NCBI RefSeq assembly: GCF_014191355.1 | Contig: NZ_JACHWM010000021.1 | Span: 20,219-84,218 of the forward strand | DNA: 64,000 bases | Source of the DNA: Methylobacterium sp. R2-1 | Lineage (GTDB): Bacteria > Pseudomonadota > Alphaproteobacteria > Rhizobiales > Beijerinckiaceae | Reading direction: 5' to 3' | Part shown: positions 23,867 through 32,673 of the stretch, piece after piece | Layout of the letters: each line of letters opens with the position of its first letter | Position numbering within the stretch: the stretch's first letter is position 1 | Made by a program: the position numbers and the translations under genes | The notes under the pieces: model-generated | Database searches by the model: none | What the model was told of the DNA's origin: nothing | Seen by the model: the letters and a program-made list of their open reading frames with translations, nothing else

Positions 23867-24233
23867 CAGACGGAGATTGCCATCGCATCAGCGTACCAGC
23901 GCGTCAGTATGCCGTTCAAGTTCTGGCGCGCGGACAGATCCGCCGGTGATAGTCGGCCATCCACATAGGCAAACGACGCGGCACCGATGATGAGTGCGGG
24001 CGCTATATGGCAGCCGGCTGGATCGGTGCTATCGCGAGGCCACTGTGATAGCTCGCCTTTTCACGCTCGAAACGCTCACGAAATGAAACGCAAAAGAGTA
24101 CAAATCGATCAATTCAATCATCTCAAATGCCTAGCAGCGCGTTTACGGCGCTTTAAACCAAGAAATGCATTGTGCGATGAAAGGGCCGAGCCGGTGTGGG
24201 TTCGAAAGGTAAAAAACTTAGATCTAATATCGT
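23867..24233. other. Upstream region of the GGDEF-EAL gene
   Basis: 367 bases without a gene. The right part (about 24060-24233) is distinctly AT-rich for this window and should contain the promoter of the following gene. No specific box is assigned. Confidence 0.35.
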
Positions 24234-26597
24234 ATGCTTTCCCATGGGGTATCTGTGTCACGTGAGATGCTTATTTCCTTCCTGATCGATACTAATCGTG
24301 GATACGACGCTCTCGATGCAAACTTGAGGGCGCGCGTACGTGTGGAGCAGCTCGACGTTGCTCTCCGTCTCATTCCTTTCACTGTCCTCGTCAGCCTCAG
24401 CGTCGTCCAAGTCATCGTCTACCTGTTCTGGAATTCTGCCAATAGCACCTACCTGGCCGCGCTTGAGGCGGCCATTCTGCCGCTGACGATCGTTGTACTC
24501 CAACAGTGCTGGCTCTGGCGTTCGCGCCCTAAGCCGCGCGAAGTAACCGTATCGTTCATCCGTCGCGCCGTCTTGGTCGCATATGCGTATGGCTGTCTCC
24601 TGGCTTCGATCCCGATCATGCTGTTTGCAGGAGCAAATCCGGACGGACGCCTCCTTATTGCCGCAAGCTGTGCAGGGCTCATCGCAACAGGCATGAGCGC
24701 AGCCGTGCTGCCACGAGTTGCCATCAGCTTTTCCAGCCTCATCATCGCTGGATCTTTCTTCGGGTTAGCGACAACGGGAGAGCGCTTTTACACGTACGTC
24801 GCTATCCTTCTTGCGTTCTATGCAGCCTTTATCTGCTTCACAATCCTGCACTTCAGCCGCCTTTTGAAGATGCGTGTCATTGCGCAGATTGACCTAGAGC
24901 GTCAGCAGGAATTCACTAATCTACTGCTCAATGAATTCGAGGAGAATGCCAGCGACTGGCTCTGGGAAACAAACGCTGAGCTTCGCCTTCAGCATGTTTC
25001 GCCAAGGTTGGCCGAGGTCGCCCGTTCATCGGAGCGGCAGCTTCACGGTTTGCCTCTGGAACAACTGCTGCTGCCCGCTGTCGCTCCGCCCGCTGGGCAT
25101 CCGAGCACCGTTCTTTGGAACTGCATCGCGGAACGCCGCACATTCCGCAATCTCATCCTCCCGCTCAACATCGCGGGTGAACAGCGCACTTGGGAGTTGA
25201 GTGGAAAGCCGACCTTCACCAACGGTGTCAGCTTTTCAGGGTATCGTGGTGTCGGGTCCGATGTAACGGAGAAGCGGCGCTCAGAGGAGCGCTTGTCATA
25301 TCTTGCGCTGCATGATCCGCTGACAGACCTCCCGAACCGGGTCCAGTTTCAGCAGCTTCTGGAAGCCGCGCGCGAGCAGCTCGAAGCGGGCGAGCGATTT
25401 GCGGTGCTTGCGCTGGATCTCGACGAATTCAAGAGCGTGAACGACACGTTCGGGCATGCAGCTGGCGACGGGCTTTTAAGGGCTGTTGCCGAACGTTTGC
25501 GGCGCTTTGCGTCCCCCGATGTACAGCTCGCCCGCCTTGCAGGGGACGAGTTCGCTGTTCTAGCGATCGGGTCAGCGGCGCGGGATCGCCACGCGATCGC
25601 ACTGCTCGCGAGCGACATCGTCGCGGCGATCGCCTCGCCTTTTACCATCAGCGGCATTCGGGTCAGCGTAGGTGTCAGTATTGGCATTGCTATCGCCCCC
25701 CAAGACGGCTGTGTGGAGATCATGCGGCGAGCCGATCTCGCACTTTACCGAACGAAGGGCGAGGGACGGAACGGATACCGCTTTTACGAAGCCGAGATGG
25801 ACGAGCGGATCGAGGCACGACGTGCGTTGTCCACAGAGCTGCGGGGCGCCCTCGAGCGGAACGAGTTCCTCCTCTACTTTCAACCCATCGTGACGCGAGA
25901 GGGCCGTATCCGAGGCTTCGAAGCTCTCGTGCGCTGGATGCATCCAAAACGCGGCTTCGTCTCGCCCGCGGAATTCATCCCGCTGGCCGAAGAAACAGGC
26001 GTTATCATACCATTAGGAGAGTGGATCCTGCAGCAGGCCTGCGCGACCGCAGCGGGATGGCCTAACGGCATCAGCGTCGCCGTCAACCTGTCACCGATCC
26101 AGTTCCGCCACTCCGATCTGCCGCTTCTGGTGAGTTCCGCGCTGCAGGAGAGCGGCTTGGCCGCCTCGCGGCTGGAGCTGGAAGTCACAGAGTCAGTGTT
26201 TCTTGAGGCAACTCCAGCCATCAAAACAGCACTCGCCAAACTCCGCGATTTGGGCGTGCGGCTTTCCCTCGACGATTTCGGAACTGGCTATTCTAGCTTG
26301 AGCTATCTCCGCCGACTTGCCTTCGACAAGATCAAGATCGACCAGTGTTTCGTCAGAGACCTTCCGCACGAGCAAAGCGGCGCAGCAATCGTCCGCGCGA
26401 TCATTGATCTCGCGACAAGCCTCAAGATGACGGTGGTTGCTGAAGGCGTCGACACCGAGGCGCAACGCCGGTTCCTTCTGAGCCTGGGCTGCCACGAGCT
26501 TCAAGGCTACCTGTTCAGCAGACCCGTACCTGCCGAGGAGGCCCATGCCCTAGCGAACCAAAAAGGACTTCGGCGGGAGACAATTCATGCCGCGTGA
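24234..26597 (+). CDS. Membrane-bound GGDEF-EAL protein (cyclic-di-GMP turnover)
   Basis: This 787-residue protein has five or six N-terminal membrane helices (about residues 45-215), a PAS-like segment (about 225-350), a GGDEF domain and an EAL domain. The cyclase signature reads AGDEF, one conservative change from GGDEF that is compatible with activity. The phosphodiesterase part has EALVRW, NLSPIQFR, ELEVTES, LDDFGTGYSSLSYL, KIDQCFV and EGVDTEAQ, so its metal and catalytic residues appear complete. It may therefore both make and break cyclic di-GMP. The ATG at 24234 lacks a good ribosome site; ATG 24267 is an alternative. It stands alone. Confidence 0.9.
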   Translation: MLSHGVSVSREMLISFLIDTNRGYDALDANLRARVRVEQLDVALRLIPFTVLVSLSVVQVIVYLFWNSANSTYLAALEAAILPLTIVVLQQCWLWRSRPKPREVTVSFIRRAVLVAYAYGCLLASIPIMLFAGANPDGRLLIAASCAGLIATGMSAAVLPRVAISFSSLIIAGSFFGLATTGERFYTYVAILLAFYAAFICFTILHFSRLLKMRVIAQIDLERQQEFTNLLLNEFEENASDWLWETNAELRLQHVSPRLAEVARSSERQLHGLPLEQLLLPAVAPPAGHPSTVLWNCIAERRTFRNLILPLNIAGEQRTWELSGKPTFTNGVSFSGYRGVGSDVTEKRRSEERLSYLALHDPLTDLPNRVQFQQLLEAAREQLEAGERFAVLALDLDEFKSVNDTFGHAAGDGLLRAVAERLRRFASPDVQLARLAGDEFAVLAIGSAARDRHAIALLASDIVAAIASPFTISGIRVSVGVSIGIAIAPQDGCVEIMRRADLALYRTKGEGRNGYRFYEAEMDERIEARRALSTELRGALERNEFLLYFQPIVTREGRIRGFEALVRWMHPKRGFVSPAEFIPLAEETGVIIPLGEWILQQACATAAGWPNGISVAVNLSPIQFRHSDLPLLVSSALQESGLAASRLELEVTESVFLEATPAIKTALAKLRDLGVRLSLDDFGTGYSSLSYLRRLAFDKIKIDQCFVRDLPHEQSGAAIVRAIIDLATSLKMTVVAEGVDTEAQRRFLLSLGCHELQGYLFSRPVPAEEAHALANQKGLRRETIHAA

Positions 26598-26603
26598 GGA
26601 AGC

Positions 26604-28412
26604 TTAGACGCTGAGGCTGGTGGCTCCCAATGGGCTCGGCACGGATGAGGCCGCGTGCGGGGAGCTCTTGGGCCAATAGGGAAGAAAGCCCTCGATGATG
26701 GTCCGCGGGATGTCCAGCGGGCGATACTGTACCGTATCTACGAACATCAGCGACTGCTCCCCTCGACCGAGCAGCCCATTGAGTCCGCTATGGATTTCAT
26801 GTGCCAGCGTCACGAACTTTCGGTTGTGGCTGGCGATGCGGATACGAACTGTGATGGGCTCGAACTCGGCGGCCTCTCGCCGGAAATCATGCTGGAACGA
26901 TTTCGTCAGCACATAGAATTCAGTCGACTTCAAGTCGAAATCGGGCATGCAAGTGTTGAAGAACAGCTCTCTCGCCTTCCCGACCCAGCGGACGTAATTC
27001 GCGAAATAGACGTTTCCGACAGAATTGGTGTCGTCATAGGTCGGCGTCAAATTCAAAACGAACCACTGTCCGTCGAAGCCGTGTGAGGCGACCGCCTCAT
27101 CTCGGGCCACGGATACCACCACGGTCTTCGCAGTGGGCTCGTCTGCCGGTGCCGGCACGGGTGTCGCCGGCTTACCACCCAATCCGAGCAGATCTGCCAT
27201 CATCGGCAGTGCACCGATGAGCCCTATAAGCGGCGCTATGGCCAAGTACGCCCAGTTTGGCTCGATGTAGCCGCTCAGGAAAACGAGACAGGAGGCCAGA
27301 CCGATCATGTAGCTGAGGACCGGGTCGTAGCGCCGGGACGCTCCGAGTGTCTCGCAGACGAGGCAGGCTGCCCCTCCGACGAGGATCGTCGCGAAGGGCA
27401 CCATCAGGTACATCAGCGACAGATTGAGTTGGTTCGCAACAACCGCAGTAGTGAAAGCCGCAAGCAGGATCCAGATCGGAGATGACACCAGAGACGCCGG
27501 CACGAAGGCGAGGAGCGGTGAGTTGCTGCGCGTTGTAATGGCCGTCATGAGCCAGCGAGTCGCGCAGTAGAAGCTGTCGATCGTGGTCGCAGCCGCCACG
27601 GCCGTCCAGATCAGAAACGCAACCGTCACGCCGGCAAGAGGATTTCGCGCGGTTGCCTGCGCCACTGCGGCATACGCTCCGGGCAAGCCATCGAACGACA
27701 GGACTGGTTCACCAAGGCCCGCCGCGGAAGCGAGCAGAGCATTGATCGTTAGCAGGCCGACAAAGATGATCGCGCCGGACGCATAGGCCATCCGGACGGA
27801 AGCGCCCGCGCGTTGGATCTCGACCGCGCGTTGCCACTGCTGCACGTCCATCCACGGGCCGAGCAGAAAGCCTACGAGCGAGGGAAGCGCCAGACCGTAG
27901 AATCGCTCGTCAAAGGACGACAGCGGAACTCCTGGACTGCTGAAATCGCTCGCCAGCCTGACCAGCGCCACGATGCCCGCGCACACACCGACGATCAAGG
28001 CAACGCCATGCAGGACCTTGATGCTTCGAAGCGGGATCGCATGTCCAATGGAGCACGCCACAAGGACGAGCGCGATCACGCCAAACACAGTATCTCGCCC
28101 AAACACAGGCGTCCAAGCGTATGTGGCAAATCCGAAGATTGTGATTGCAACTGCTAGGAACTGGCAAGCGAGGAACAGGACGGCGTAGGGCCCCTGAATA
28201 GTGGCCATGATTTTGTCTGGACTTCGTCCCGGTGCTCCGAGGACCCAACCAAACAGACCGAGTCCAGCAGCGTTCGGCAAGGCAAAGGCAAGAAAGCCGA
28301 GCCATCCGTATGTCAGGGTAACATGGATTGCATAGAAGAAGCCGAGCCCCCAAAACCATGACAGAGCGATCGTTGGCGCCCAAGTCGCTGAGCGAAGGAA
28401 CTGAGACGACAT
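26604..28412 (-). CDS. 12-TM transporter-like protein fused to a hot-dog thioesterase domain
   Basis: This 602-residue protein has about 12 membrane helices over residues 10-415, with WMDVQQWQRAVEI reminiscent of sodium:solute symporters. A Pro/Ala linker follows, then a soluble C-terminal domain (about residues 450-575) with the hot-dog thioesterase pattern: TYDDTNSVGNVYFANYVRWV, GKARELFF, then FQHDFRREAAEFEPITVRIR and HEIHSG. The DTN-VGNVYFANYVRW stretch is closest in my memory to the thioesterases of enediyne polyketide clusters. The fusion would tie transport or sensing of a molecule to cleavage of an acyl thioester at the membrane. No partner genes. The fold assignment of the membrane half is tentative. 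Confidence 0.7.
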   Translation of the reverse strand: MSSQFLRSATWAPTIALSWFWGLGFFYAIHVTLTYGWLGFLAFALPNAAGLGLFGWVLGAPGRSPDKIMATIQGPYAVLFLACQFLAVAITIFGFATYAWTPVFGRDTVFGVIALVLVACSIGHAIPLRSIKVLHGVALIVGVCAGIVALVRLASDFSSPGVPLSSFDERFYGLALPSLVGFLLGPWMDVQQWQRAVEIQRAGASVRMAYASGAIIFVGLLTINALLASAAGLGEPVLSFDGLPGAYAAVAQATARNPLAGVTVAFLIWTAVAAATTIDSFYCATRWLMTAITTRSNSPLLAFVPASLVSSPIWILLAAFTTAVVANQLNLSLMYLMVPFATILVGGAACLVCETLGASRRYDPVLSYMIGLASCLVFLSGYIEPNWAYLAIAPLIGLIGALPMMADLLGLGGKPATPVPAPADEPTAKTVVVSVARDEAVASHGFDGQWFVLNLTPTYDDTNSVGNVYFANYVRWVGKARELFFNTCMPDFDLKSTEFYVLTKSFQHDFRREAAEFEPITVRIRIASHNRKFVTLAHEIHSGLNGLLGRGEQSLMFVDTVQYRPLDIPRTIIEGFLPYWPKSSPHAASSVPSPLGATSLSV

Positions 28413-28754
28413 TTTGTCTTACGAGCCCGTGATGCGTACCCGAACCTAGCGAACGGAATCGGCTGCGGGAATATGAAAACGTCAGGAGAGGCCTTGGAAA
28501 GATCCGAGCCCTGTTGCAACGCCCGGCCGATCCACGCCGCACCTTCTGGCTGTGAATCATTTTCCCGCCTGAGGTAAGTCCAAAGCGACCAGGTTCACTC
28601 CATCCTGTCACGTTCAGGCCTTTGCTGTCACGCAGCCGCTCGCTGCGGGCCACGGCAGCCTAGCGCTCTTCAATCGAGCTAAGCCTCAGTTAAATCTCGA
28701 TAATCTGCATTCTAGGAAGCTTCGTCCTGCTCTGGTCGAAATAGAGGTGAAAGA
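28413..28754. other. Intergenic region between divergent genes
   Basis: 342 bases between the divergent transporter-thioesterase gene and a small hypothetical gene. It should hold both promoters. No tRNA, repeat or convincing short gene is seen. Confidence 0.35.
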
Positions 28755-29036
28755 GTGAAGCTGCGGCTATATCGTATCACGTTGCGTGCCGAGAGCCGAC
28801 CTGCCGGAACGGTCGCTTCACTCGGCGCTCCGGCTTGGCAGAGGGGTTCCATGAACCCGGAAGCTGGCGACCTGAAAAACAAGAAGAGGACACGACTGGC
28901 AGGTTGGCCGAAGCCATCGCCGGAGATCGTCCAGCTCGTGCGCTCTCTCGCGACCGACGACGTGCGCCGCGGTCATGCGTCCGCGACTGAAATACTGCGT
29001 CGCCAGAGGAGAGCCAACGATGGTGGCACCAGCTGA
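28755..29036 (+). CDS. Small basic hypothetical protein
   Basis: This 93-residue frame starts at GTG 28755 behind AGAGGTGAA. The second half (KPSPEIVQLVRSLATDDVRR, then GHASATEILRRQRR) looks like a helical region. It overlaps the start of an integrase remnant by 17 bases and may belong to the same mobile element. Function unknown. Confidence 0.4.
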   Translation: MKLRLYRITLRAESRPAGTVASLGAPAWQRGSMNPEAGDLKNKKRTRLAGWPKPSPEIVQLVRSLATDDVRRGHASATEILRRQRRANDGGTS

Positions 29037-29485
29037 CGCCATGCCCATCGAGGCCCTAGCTGGATACAGCGCGCTTCTGCCCGACGAGGCGGCAGAACGG
29101 GTCCGGGCTTACCAGCGGGACAGCAAGGCTGAAGCGACGGTCCGGGCTCATTCCGTCGGATTGGCGAGAGTTTCAGGCCTGGTGCGGCCGTACTGGCGTC
29201 TCATCCACGCCCGCGAGCCCGGATGCGGGAGCCGCCTTCCTCGTCGCGGAAGCGGAGGCCTGGCGCTCAGCCTCGACCATCGGACGGCTCTGCGCCGCAA
29301 TCCGATATGCACACAAGCTCGCTCAGCAGCCAGGCCCCACCGACGACGAGGAGGTGAGGACTACGATTAAAGGCATCCGGCGACTGATTGGCGTGGCTCC
29401 GAAGCAGAAGGCTGCCGCCACGGCCGAGACCAGCTCGGAAAGTGACCGGGTTGCGCAAGCTCATGTCGTACGATCCCGAAGCTGA
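29020..29485 (+). pseudogene. Tyrosine-recombinase (integrase) N-terminal remnant, frameshifted
   Basis: The first frame gives the SAM-like arm-binding start (LLPDEAAERVRAYQRDSKAE, ATVRAH). One base shift near 29170 then continues as FQAWCGRTGVSSTPASPDAG, AAFLVAEAEAWRSASTIGRL, CAAIRYAHKLA, then TTIKGIRRLIGVAPKQKAAA. This is the complete core-binding N-terminal half of a phage-type integrase. The catalytic half is missing; the frame ends at 29485. A catalytic-half remnant of the same kind lies 12 kb to the left. Confidence 0.7.
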
Positions 29486-29712
29486 TCGAAGAGCTGCATC
29501 AGTTCCTCGTCGTAGTCGTCCATCTCATCGCCAACGGGCAGGGCAAATTCCTCTACGGCCCCGTCCGCCTTGCGGATGATGCACCACGCCGCCATTCCGG
29601 GCTCCGGTGGGACCGGCCACGCCTGGAACTCAGCGGGTGACTGACGGCGCAGGCGGAACTCCCGATCCGGGTTGTTGTGGAACCACTGGCTGTCGAGTTC
29701 GGTGGGGAACAT
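29461..29712 (-). CDS. Small acidic hypothetical protein
   Basis: This 83-residue protein starts at ATG 29712. The sequence (FPTELDSQWFHNNPDREFRL; FQAWPVPPEPGMAAWCIIRK) looks like a small beta-rich domain, with an acidic helical end (DEMDDYDEELMQLFDQLRDR). Its 3' end overlaps the integrase remnant by 25 bases. The next minus-strand frame lies ten bases upstream, suggesting a short operon. Function unknown. Confidence 0.6.
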   Translation of the reverse strand: MFPTELDSQWFHNNPDREFRLRRQSPAEFQAWPVPPEPGMAAWCIIRKADGAVEEFALPVGDEMDDYDEELMQLFDQLRDRTT

Positions 29713-29721
29713 CGCGGCTCC

Positions 29722-29967
29722 TCAGGCTAAGGGCGGGTTGGTAACCGCGAACTCGATCATTTCGTCATCAGGCGCGGCTGGCCGATCGGTCGGCGGCACG
29801 ATTCTCATGGTTGGGTGCCCTGCCCTACGCTCCGATCCGGAATGCGCCATCAGCGTGAAGCTCGGGTGTACCGTGACGGCGTCTCTGCGAACCAGTGTGA
29901 CCGCATCCAAAAGAGGCCCACCTGCTTCATTTTCGATGAAACAACCGGCGCGCCGCTCGACGTCCAA
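29722..29967 (-). CDS. Small hypothetical protein, start uncertain
   Basis: A frame of up to 81 residues begins at TTG 29967; no ATG or GTG lies in frame further up. It reads CFIENEAGGPLLDAVTLVRR, then SFTLMAHSGSERRAGHPTMR. Part of it (29815-29884) recurs in degenerate form at 49139-49208, so it represents a real repeated protein family, perhaps decayed here. It sits between two small minus-strand genes. Confidence 0.35.
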   Translation of the reverse strand: MDVERRAGCFIENEAGGPLLDAVTLVRRDAVTVHPSFTLMAHSGSERRAGHPTMRIVPPTDRPAAPDDEMIEFAVTNPPLA

Positions 29968-29980
29968 AATACATTCTGAA

Positions 29981-30277
29981 TTACATGCTTGATGCTCCCA
30001 GCGTGTGGATCAGCGTGAGCTTGGGTCGTCTACGACCTGTCAGAAACGTCACCTCTGCCCATGCTTTATCGCTCCGGACGACGTGAACCCGGTAGCCCAT
30101 CTGCGTGGCAAGGGTTCGAGCCTGTTCAAGGGAGGCACTGGAGAGCTGCAGCGTGAACTCGCCGCGTCCGCTGGCAAGGTTCACGGCCAGGATACCGATC
30201 TCAACGCCCTCGTTGAACTCTCCGTCCCGCCCAGGGAAGCGAAGACGTAGGCCATCCTCGACATGAATAAAGCGCAT
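29981..30277 (-). CDS. Small hypothetical protein
   Basis: This 98-residue protein starts at ATG 30277 (MRFIHVEDGLRLRFPGRDGE). It has a beta-rich first half and GEFTLQLSSASLEQARTLAT in the middle, with a basic end (FLTGRRRPKLTLIHTLG). First gene of a probable minus-strand trio with 29722 and 29461. Function unknown. Confidence 0.55.
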   Translation of the reverse strand: MRFIHVEDGLRLRFPGRDGEFNEGVEIGILAVNLASGRGEFTLQLSSASLEQARTLATQMGYRVHVVRSDKAWAEVTFLTGRRRPKLTLIHTLGASSM

Positions 30278-30394
30278 TGCGGCACAGCCTCGAAAGGCTG
30301 CATCGCAACGCATTTATGCTTAAGAAAGTCCTAGCATCTCATAAGTAGGGCGCAGGATGCTCAGGTGCTGTGGGATCTCCGCCGCAACGATTGC

Positions 30395-31339
30395 TCAGCG
30401 CCTGTCGGTTGTCGATCCACCGGTGCCGGTACGTGTGACATTCCCACGCTCATCCTCCACCTCGACCTCAGTTCGCCGCACCTTGTCGGTGACAGTCTCG
30501 GTGCGCTGGGCAGCATCCTTGCGCAAACCCACCTCCTCAACGACTCTGGCATCCTTCGATACCACTGCCTCCTCGACGCGCTCGGTCGCTTCGATAGTCC
30601 TCTCCGCAAACAGCGCCTCATCGGCGGCGGTCACCGGACGATCAACCTTGTGCCGGTCGACGTGAACCGTCTCCTCGCGCAGGTTCACTTGCTCGTTCAC
30701 CGGCGTCTCGACGGCATAGGAGCGCAGCCGTACACGGCCCTGCTCGGTCACCCGCTTGCCGACGTTCAAGCGCTCCTCGACAACGGGGATAGTGTCACGG
30801 CTGCCGACTTGCGCATCATGTGCGACGCCACCGGCACCGGAAGCTCCGCTAGCATAGGCACCTGCAGAACTGGCGCCGCCTGTGGCATGCAGACCGGTTG
30901 TGCCAGCGGACGTTCCGGTCGCCGGAATACCGCCGGCTGCCTCGGCACCGGTCGTACCTGCCGTGTAGCCGCTCCAGCCTTCCTGCCGCCAGGAGGACTC
31001 GCGCTCGTCGAGGTTGACCGCATTGGTCTGCTCAAGAATGTCGGCGACGTTGCGGATCTTGCCGTCTTCGGCAGAGACCGTCAGCATCGTGCCGCCGCGG
31101 TTCAGCCCTTCGCTGTAGGAGTAACGGTCCTCTTCCGGCATGAAGAGGTCCTTGAGCGAGTTCCAAAAGCCGCCTTCGTCACGGGTATGATCGTAAGCTC
31201 CGGTGCCCTGAGCGGCGCTCCCTTCCCGCCCTTGGACGAGGCGGATTGAGGCTTCGGGTACGCCGGCCGCTACGAGTTTGCTGCGTGCGTTCTGAGCATC
31301 CTGCACGTTATCGTACAGAGCCGTAATCGTCTGCGTCAT
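30395..31339 (-). CDS. YsnF/DUF2382 stress protein with N-terminal GSP-like domain
   Basis: This 314-residue protein has an N-terminal general-stress ferredoxin-like domain (TQTITALYDNVQDAQNARSK; LVAAGVPEASIRL), a Gly/Ala/Thr-rich low-complexity linker (about residues 125-190) and a C-terminal DUF2382 (YsnF/AvaK) domain (DTIPVVEERLNVGKRVTEQG, VRLRSYAVETPVNEQVNLRE, ETVHVDRHKVDRPV). Start ATG 31339 has GGAGGAG. It begins 32 bases before the end of the upstream gene, so translation is coupled. DUF2382 proteins are stress-induced, with no known biochemical activity. The pair sits behind an EcfG-type promoter. Confidence 0.85.
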   Translation of the reverse strand: MTQTITALYDNVQDAQNARSKLVAAGVPEASIRLVQGREGSAAQGTGAYDHTRDEGGFWNSLKDLFMPEEDRYSYSEGLNRGGTMLTVSAEDGKIRNVADILEQTNAVNLDERESSWRQEGWSGYTAGTTGAEAAGGIPATGTSAGTTGLHATGGASSAGAYASGASGAGGVAHDAQVGSRDTIPVVEERLNVGKRVTEQGRVRLRSYAVETPVNEQVNLREETVHVDRHKVDRPVTAADEALFAERTIEATERVEEAVVSKDARVVEEVGLRKDAAQRTETVTDKVRRTEVEVEDERGNVTRTGTGGSTTDRR

Positions 31340-31856
31340 GGTGTGTCTCCTCCGTAGGTGTAGTGGGATCAGCCCCCTGCGGGCCAAAGCGTTCGATCAC
31401 CGCGCGCTGCTTGTGCAGGGTGACGGGAACCTCGACGTCCTGGTTCGTGCTCGTCTCGCGGATATGCACCTCCTCCTTGAGGATCAGGCGCTTCTCGACG
31501 ACGAGAACCTCCTCAAGGATCGGGATGATGGTGACGTTGCCTTCGGTGCGCGTCTGAGGGACAGGCTCGCCCTCTTGGATGATGCGGTCGATGGGCAACC
31601 GGCTGACGCCAACGACGTTGCCGTGCAGCGACTCACGCAGTACATTTTTGATCGTTTCGGTTTTTGTGCTGACGCGGATGCGGCCTACTTCGCGTAAGTG
31701 CTTCTCAATGTGAGCAGTTTCCTCAACGACGGGAAGAACAAGCTCCTCCACTGATCGAAGCTCGGAAGCAGCTAAATCTTCTTCTGTGCCATGAGTTTGT
31801 GACACCGGCCGCTCGAAAGCGCTTGCGTCACCTGCCACAGCAGGTTTTTTGCTCAT
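31308..31856 (-). CDS. YsnF/DUF2382 stress protein
   Basis: This 182-residue protein is mostly one DUF2382 domain: SVEELVLPVVEETAHIEKHL, then REVGRIRVSTKTE, then ILEEVLVVEKRLILKEEVHI, with the usual alternating charged/hydrophobic strands. Its 3' end overlaps the start of the second YsnF gene by 32 bases. A consensus alphaproteobacterial general-stress promoter (GGAAC-N17-CGTT) lies 29 bases upstream of the ATG. Likely a cytoplasmic stress protein of unknown biochemical role. Confidence 0.82.
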   Translation of the reverse strand: MSKKPAVAGDASAFERPVSQTHGTEEDLAASELRSVEELVLPVVEETAHIEKHLREVGRIRVSTKTETIKNVLRESLHGNVVGVSRLPIDRIIQEGEPVPQTRTEGNVTIIPILEEVLVVEKRLILKEEVHIRETSTNQDVEVPVTLHKQRAVIERFGPQGADPTTPTEETHHDADDYGSVR

Positions 31857-31884
31857 TCCAAGTCGCCCTGTTCTTCAGCAGGAG

Positions 31885-31910
31885 AACGGACCACGACGTG
31901 AGGCAGTTCC
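31885..31910 (-). promoter_or_regulatory. EcfG-type general-stress promoter of the YsnF pair
   Basis: On the minus strand GGAAC (31910-31906) and CGTT (31888-31885) are separated by exactly 17 bases. This matches the known EcfG-sigma consensus GGAAC-N16/17-CGTT. The -10 box lies 29 bases before the ATG of the first YsnF gene. A match this exact at this position is strong support that the operon is under PhyR-NepR-EcfG control. Confidence 0.7.
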
Positions 31911-32325
31911 GGGAAATGTTAAAACCAGTCACATCTGGGAAGCGTACCTCGACGATCCGCGCTTCCGCGGCGCCTGCCGGCGCGCTGCGGAGTCGTGAGA
32001 AGGCGATCATGCGGCCTAGGTCATCGAGCGCTTGAACGAGACGGCCGCGTAAGAAGGGGATCCCCCGACCAGCGACGAGTTCATCAGGCAGCTTGCGGCA
32101 CGCAAGCGGACCCGCACCCGATGTTGGAGGCCGGATTGGTGAGCCAGAGTGCGAGGTTGTTCGACAGCCCAGTCATTGCATTCCTCGGCTTTGCCGTTGT
32201 GCTCGGCATTTCGCGGTGGGATCACTGGAGCGAGTAGAGCCCTCCGCAAGACCGGTAGAGGCGCAGAGGGCGAGGCGGGCTGAATTGACGCCAGCGGGCA
32301 AGTCCGTGTGGGAGGATAGCGAGAG
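31911..32325. other. Space with no recognised gene
   Basis: 415 bases. A 37-residue plus-strand frame at about 32124-32237 (MLEAGLVSQSARLFDSPVIA, then a short hydrophobic segment) could be a tiny membrane peptide, but it has no ribosome site. Nothing else seen. Confidence 0.3.
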
Positions 32326-32628
32326 ATGGAGCAAGGTACCCCTGAACACGATCGGACGGCTCGGATGATCGCTGAGAATGTCTGCTCCGCCTATATGCGC
32401 CAAGCGTCGGGCGAGCTGCATCCGCAAGCGGAACAGACACTCCTAACTCGGCTTGTGAAGGCGATCCGGCCCGAGGTCCCTGGCGGTACACCACGCGACA
32501 TCATCGATGCAGCCAATGAGGCTCTGGACGCATGGGAGCAGCAGAGCGGCGGAGTCCGCGGTCCACGCGTCAGTGTTCTCGATCGTGCCGACGGTTCGGT
32601 GGGAATGGAGGCGACTGGCGCCTCATAA
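32326..32628 (+). CDS. Small hypothetical protein
   Basis: This 100-residue protein starts at ATG 32326 after AGCGAGAG. It is helical (TARMIAENVCSAYMRQASGE; QTLLTRLVKAIRPEV; PRDIIDAANEALDAWEQQSG). The next gene in the same direction starts 45 bases later and has similar composition, so the two likely form an operon. Function unknown. Confidence 0.6.
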   Translation: MEQGTPEHDRTARMIAENVCSAYMRQASGELHPQAEQTLLTRLVKAIRPEVPGGTPRDIIDAANEALDAWEQQSGGVRGPRVSVLDRADGSVGMEATGAS

Positions 32629-32673
32629 GGGCAGAAGCGAACAGCGACCACCGAAGACCAGGAGCGAGCCGAC

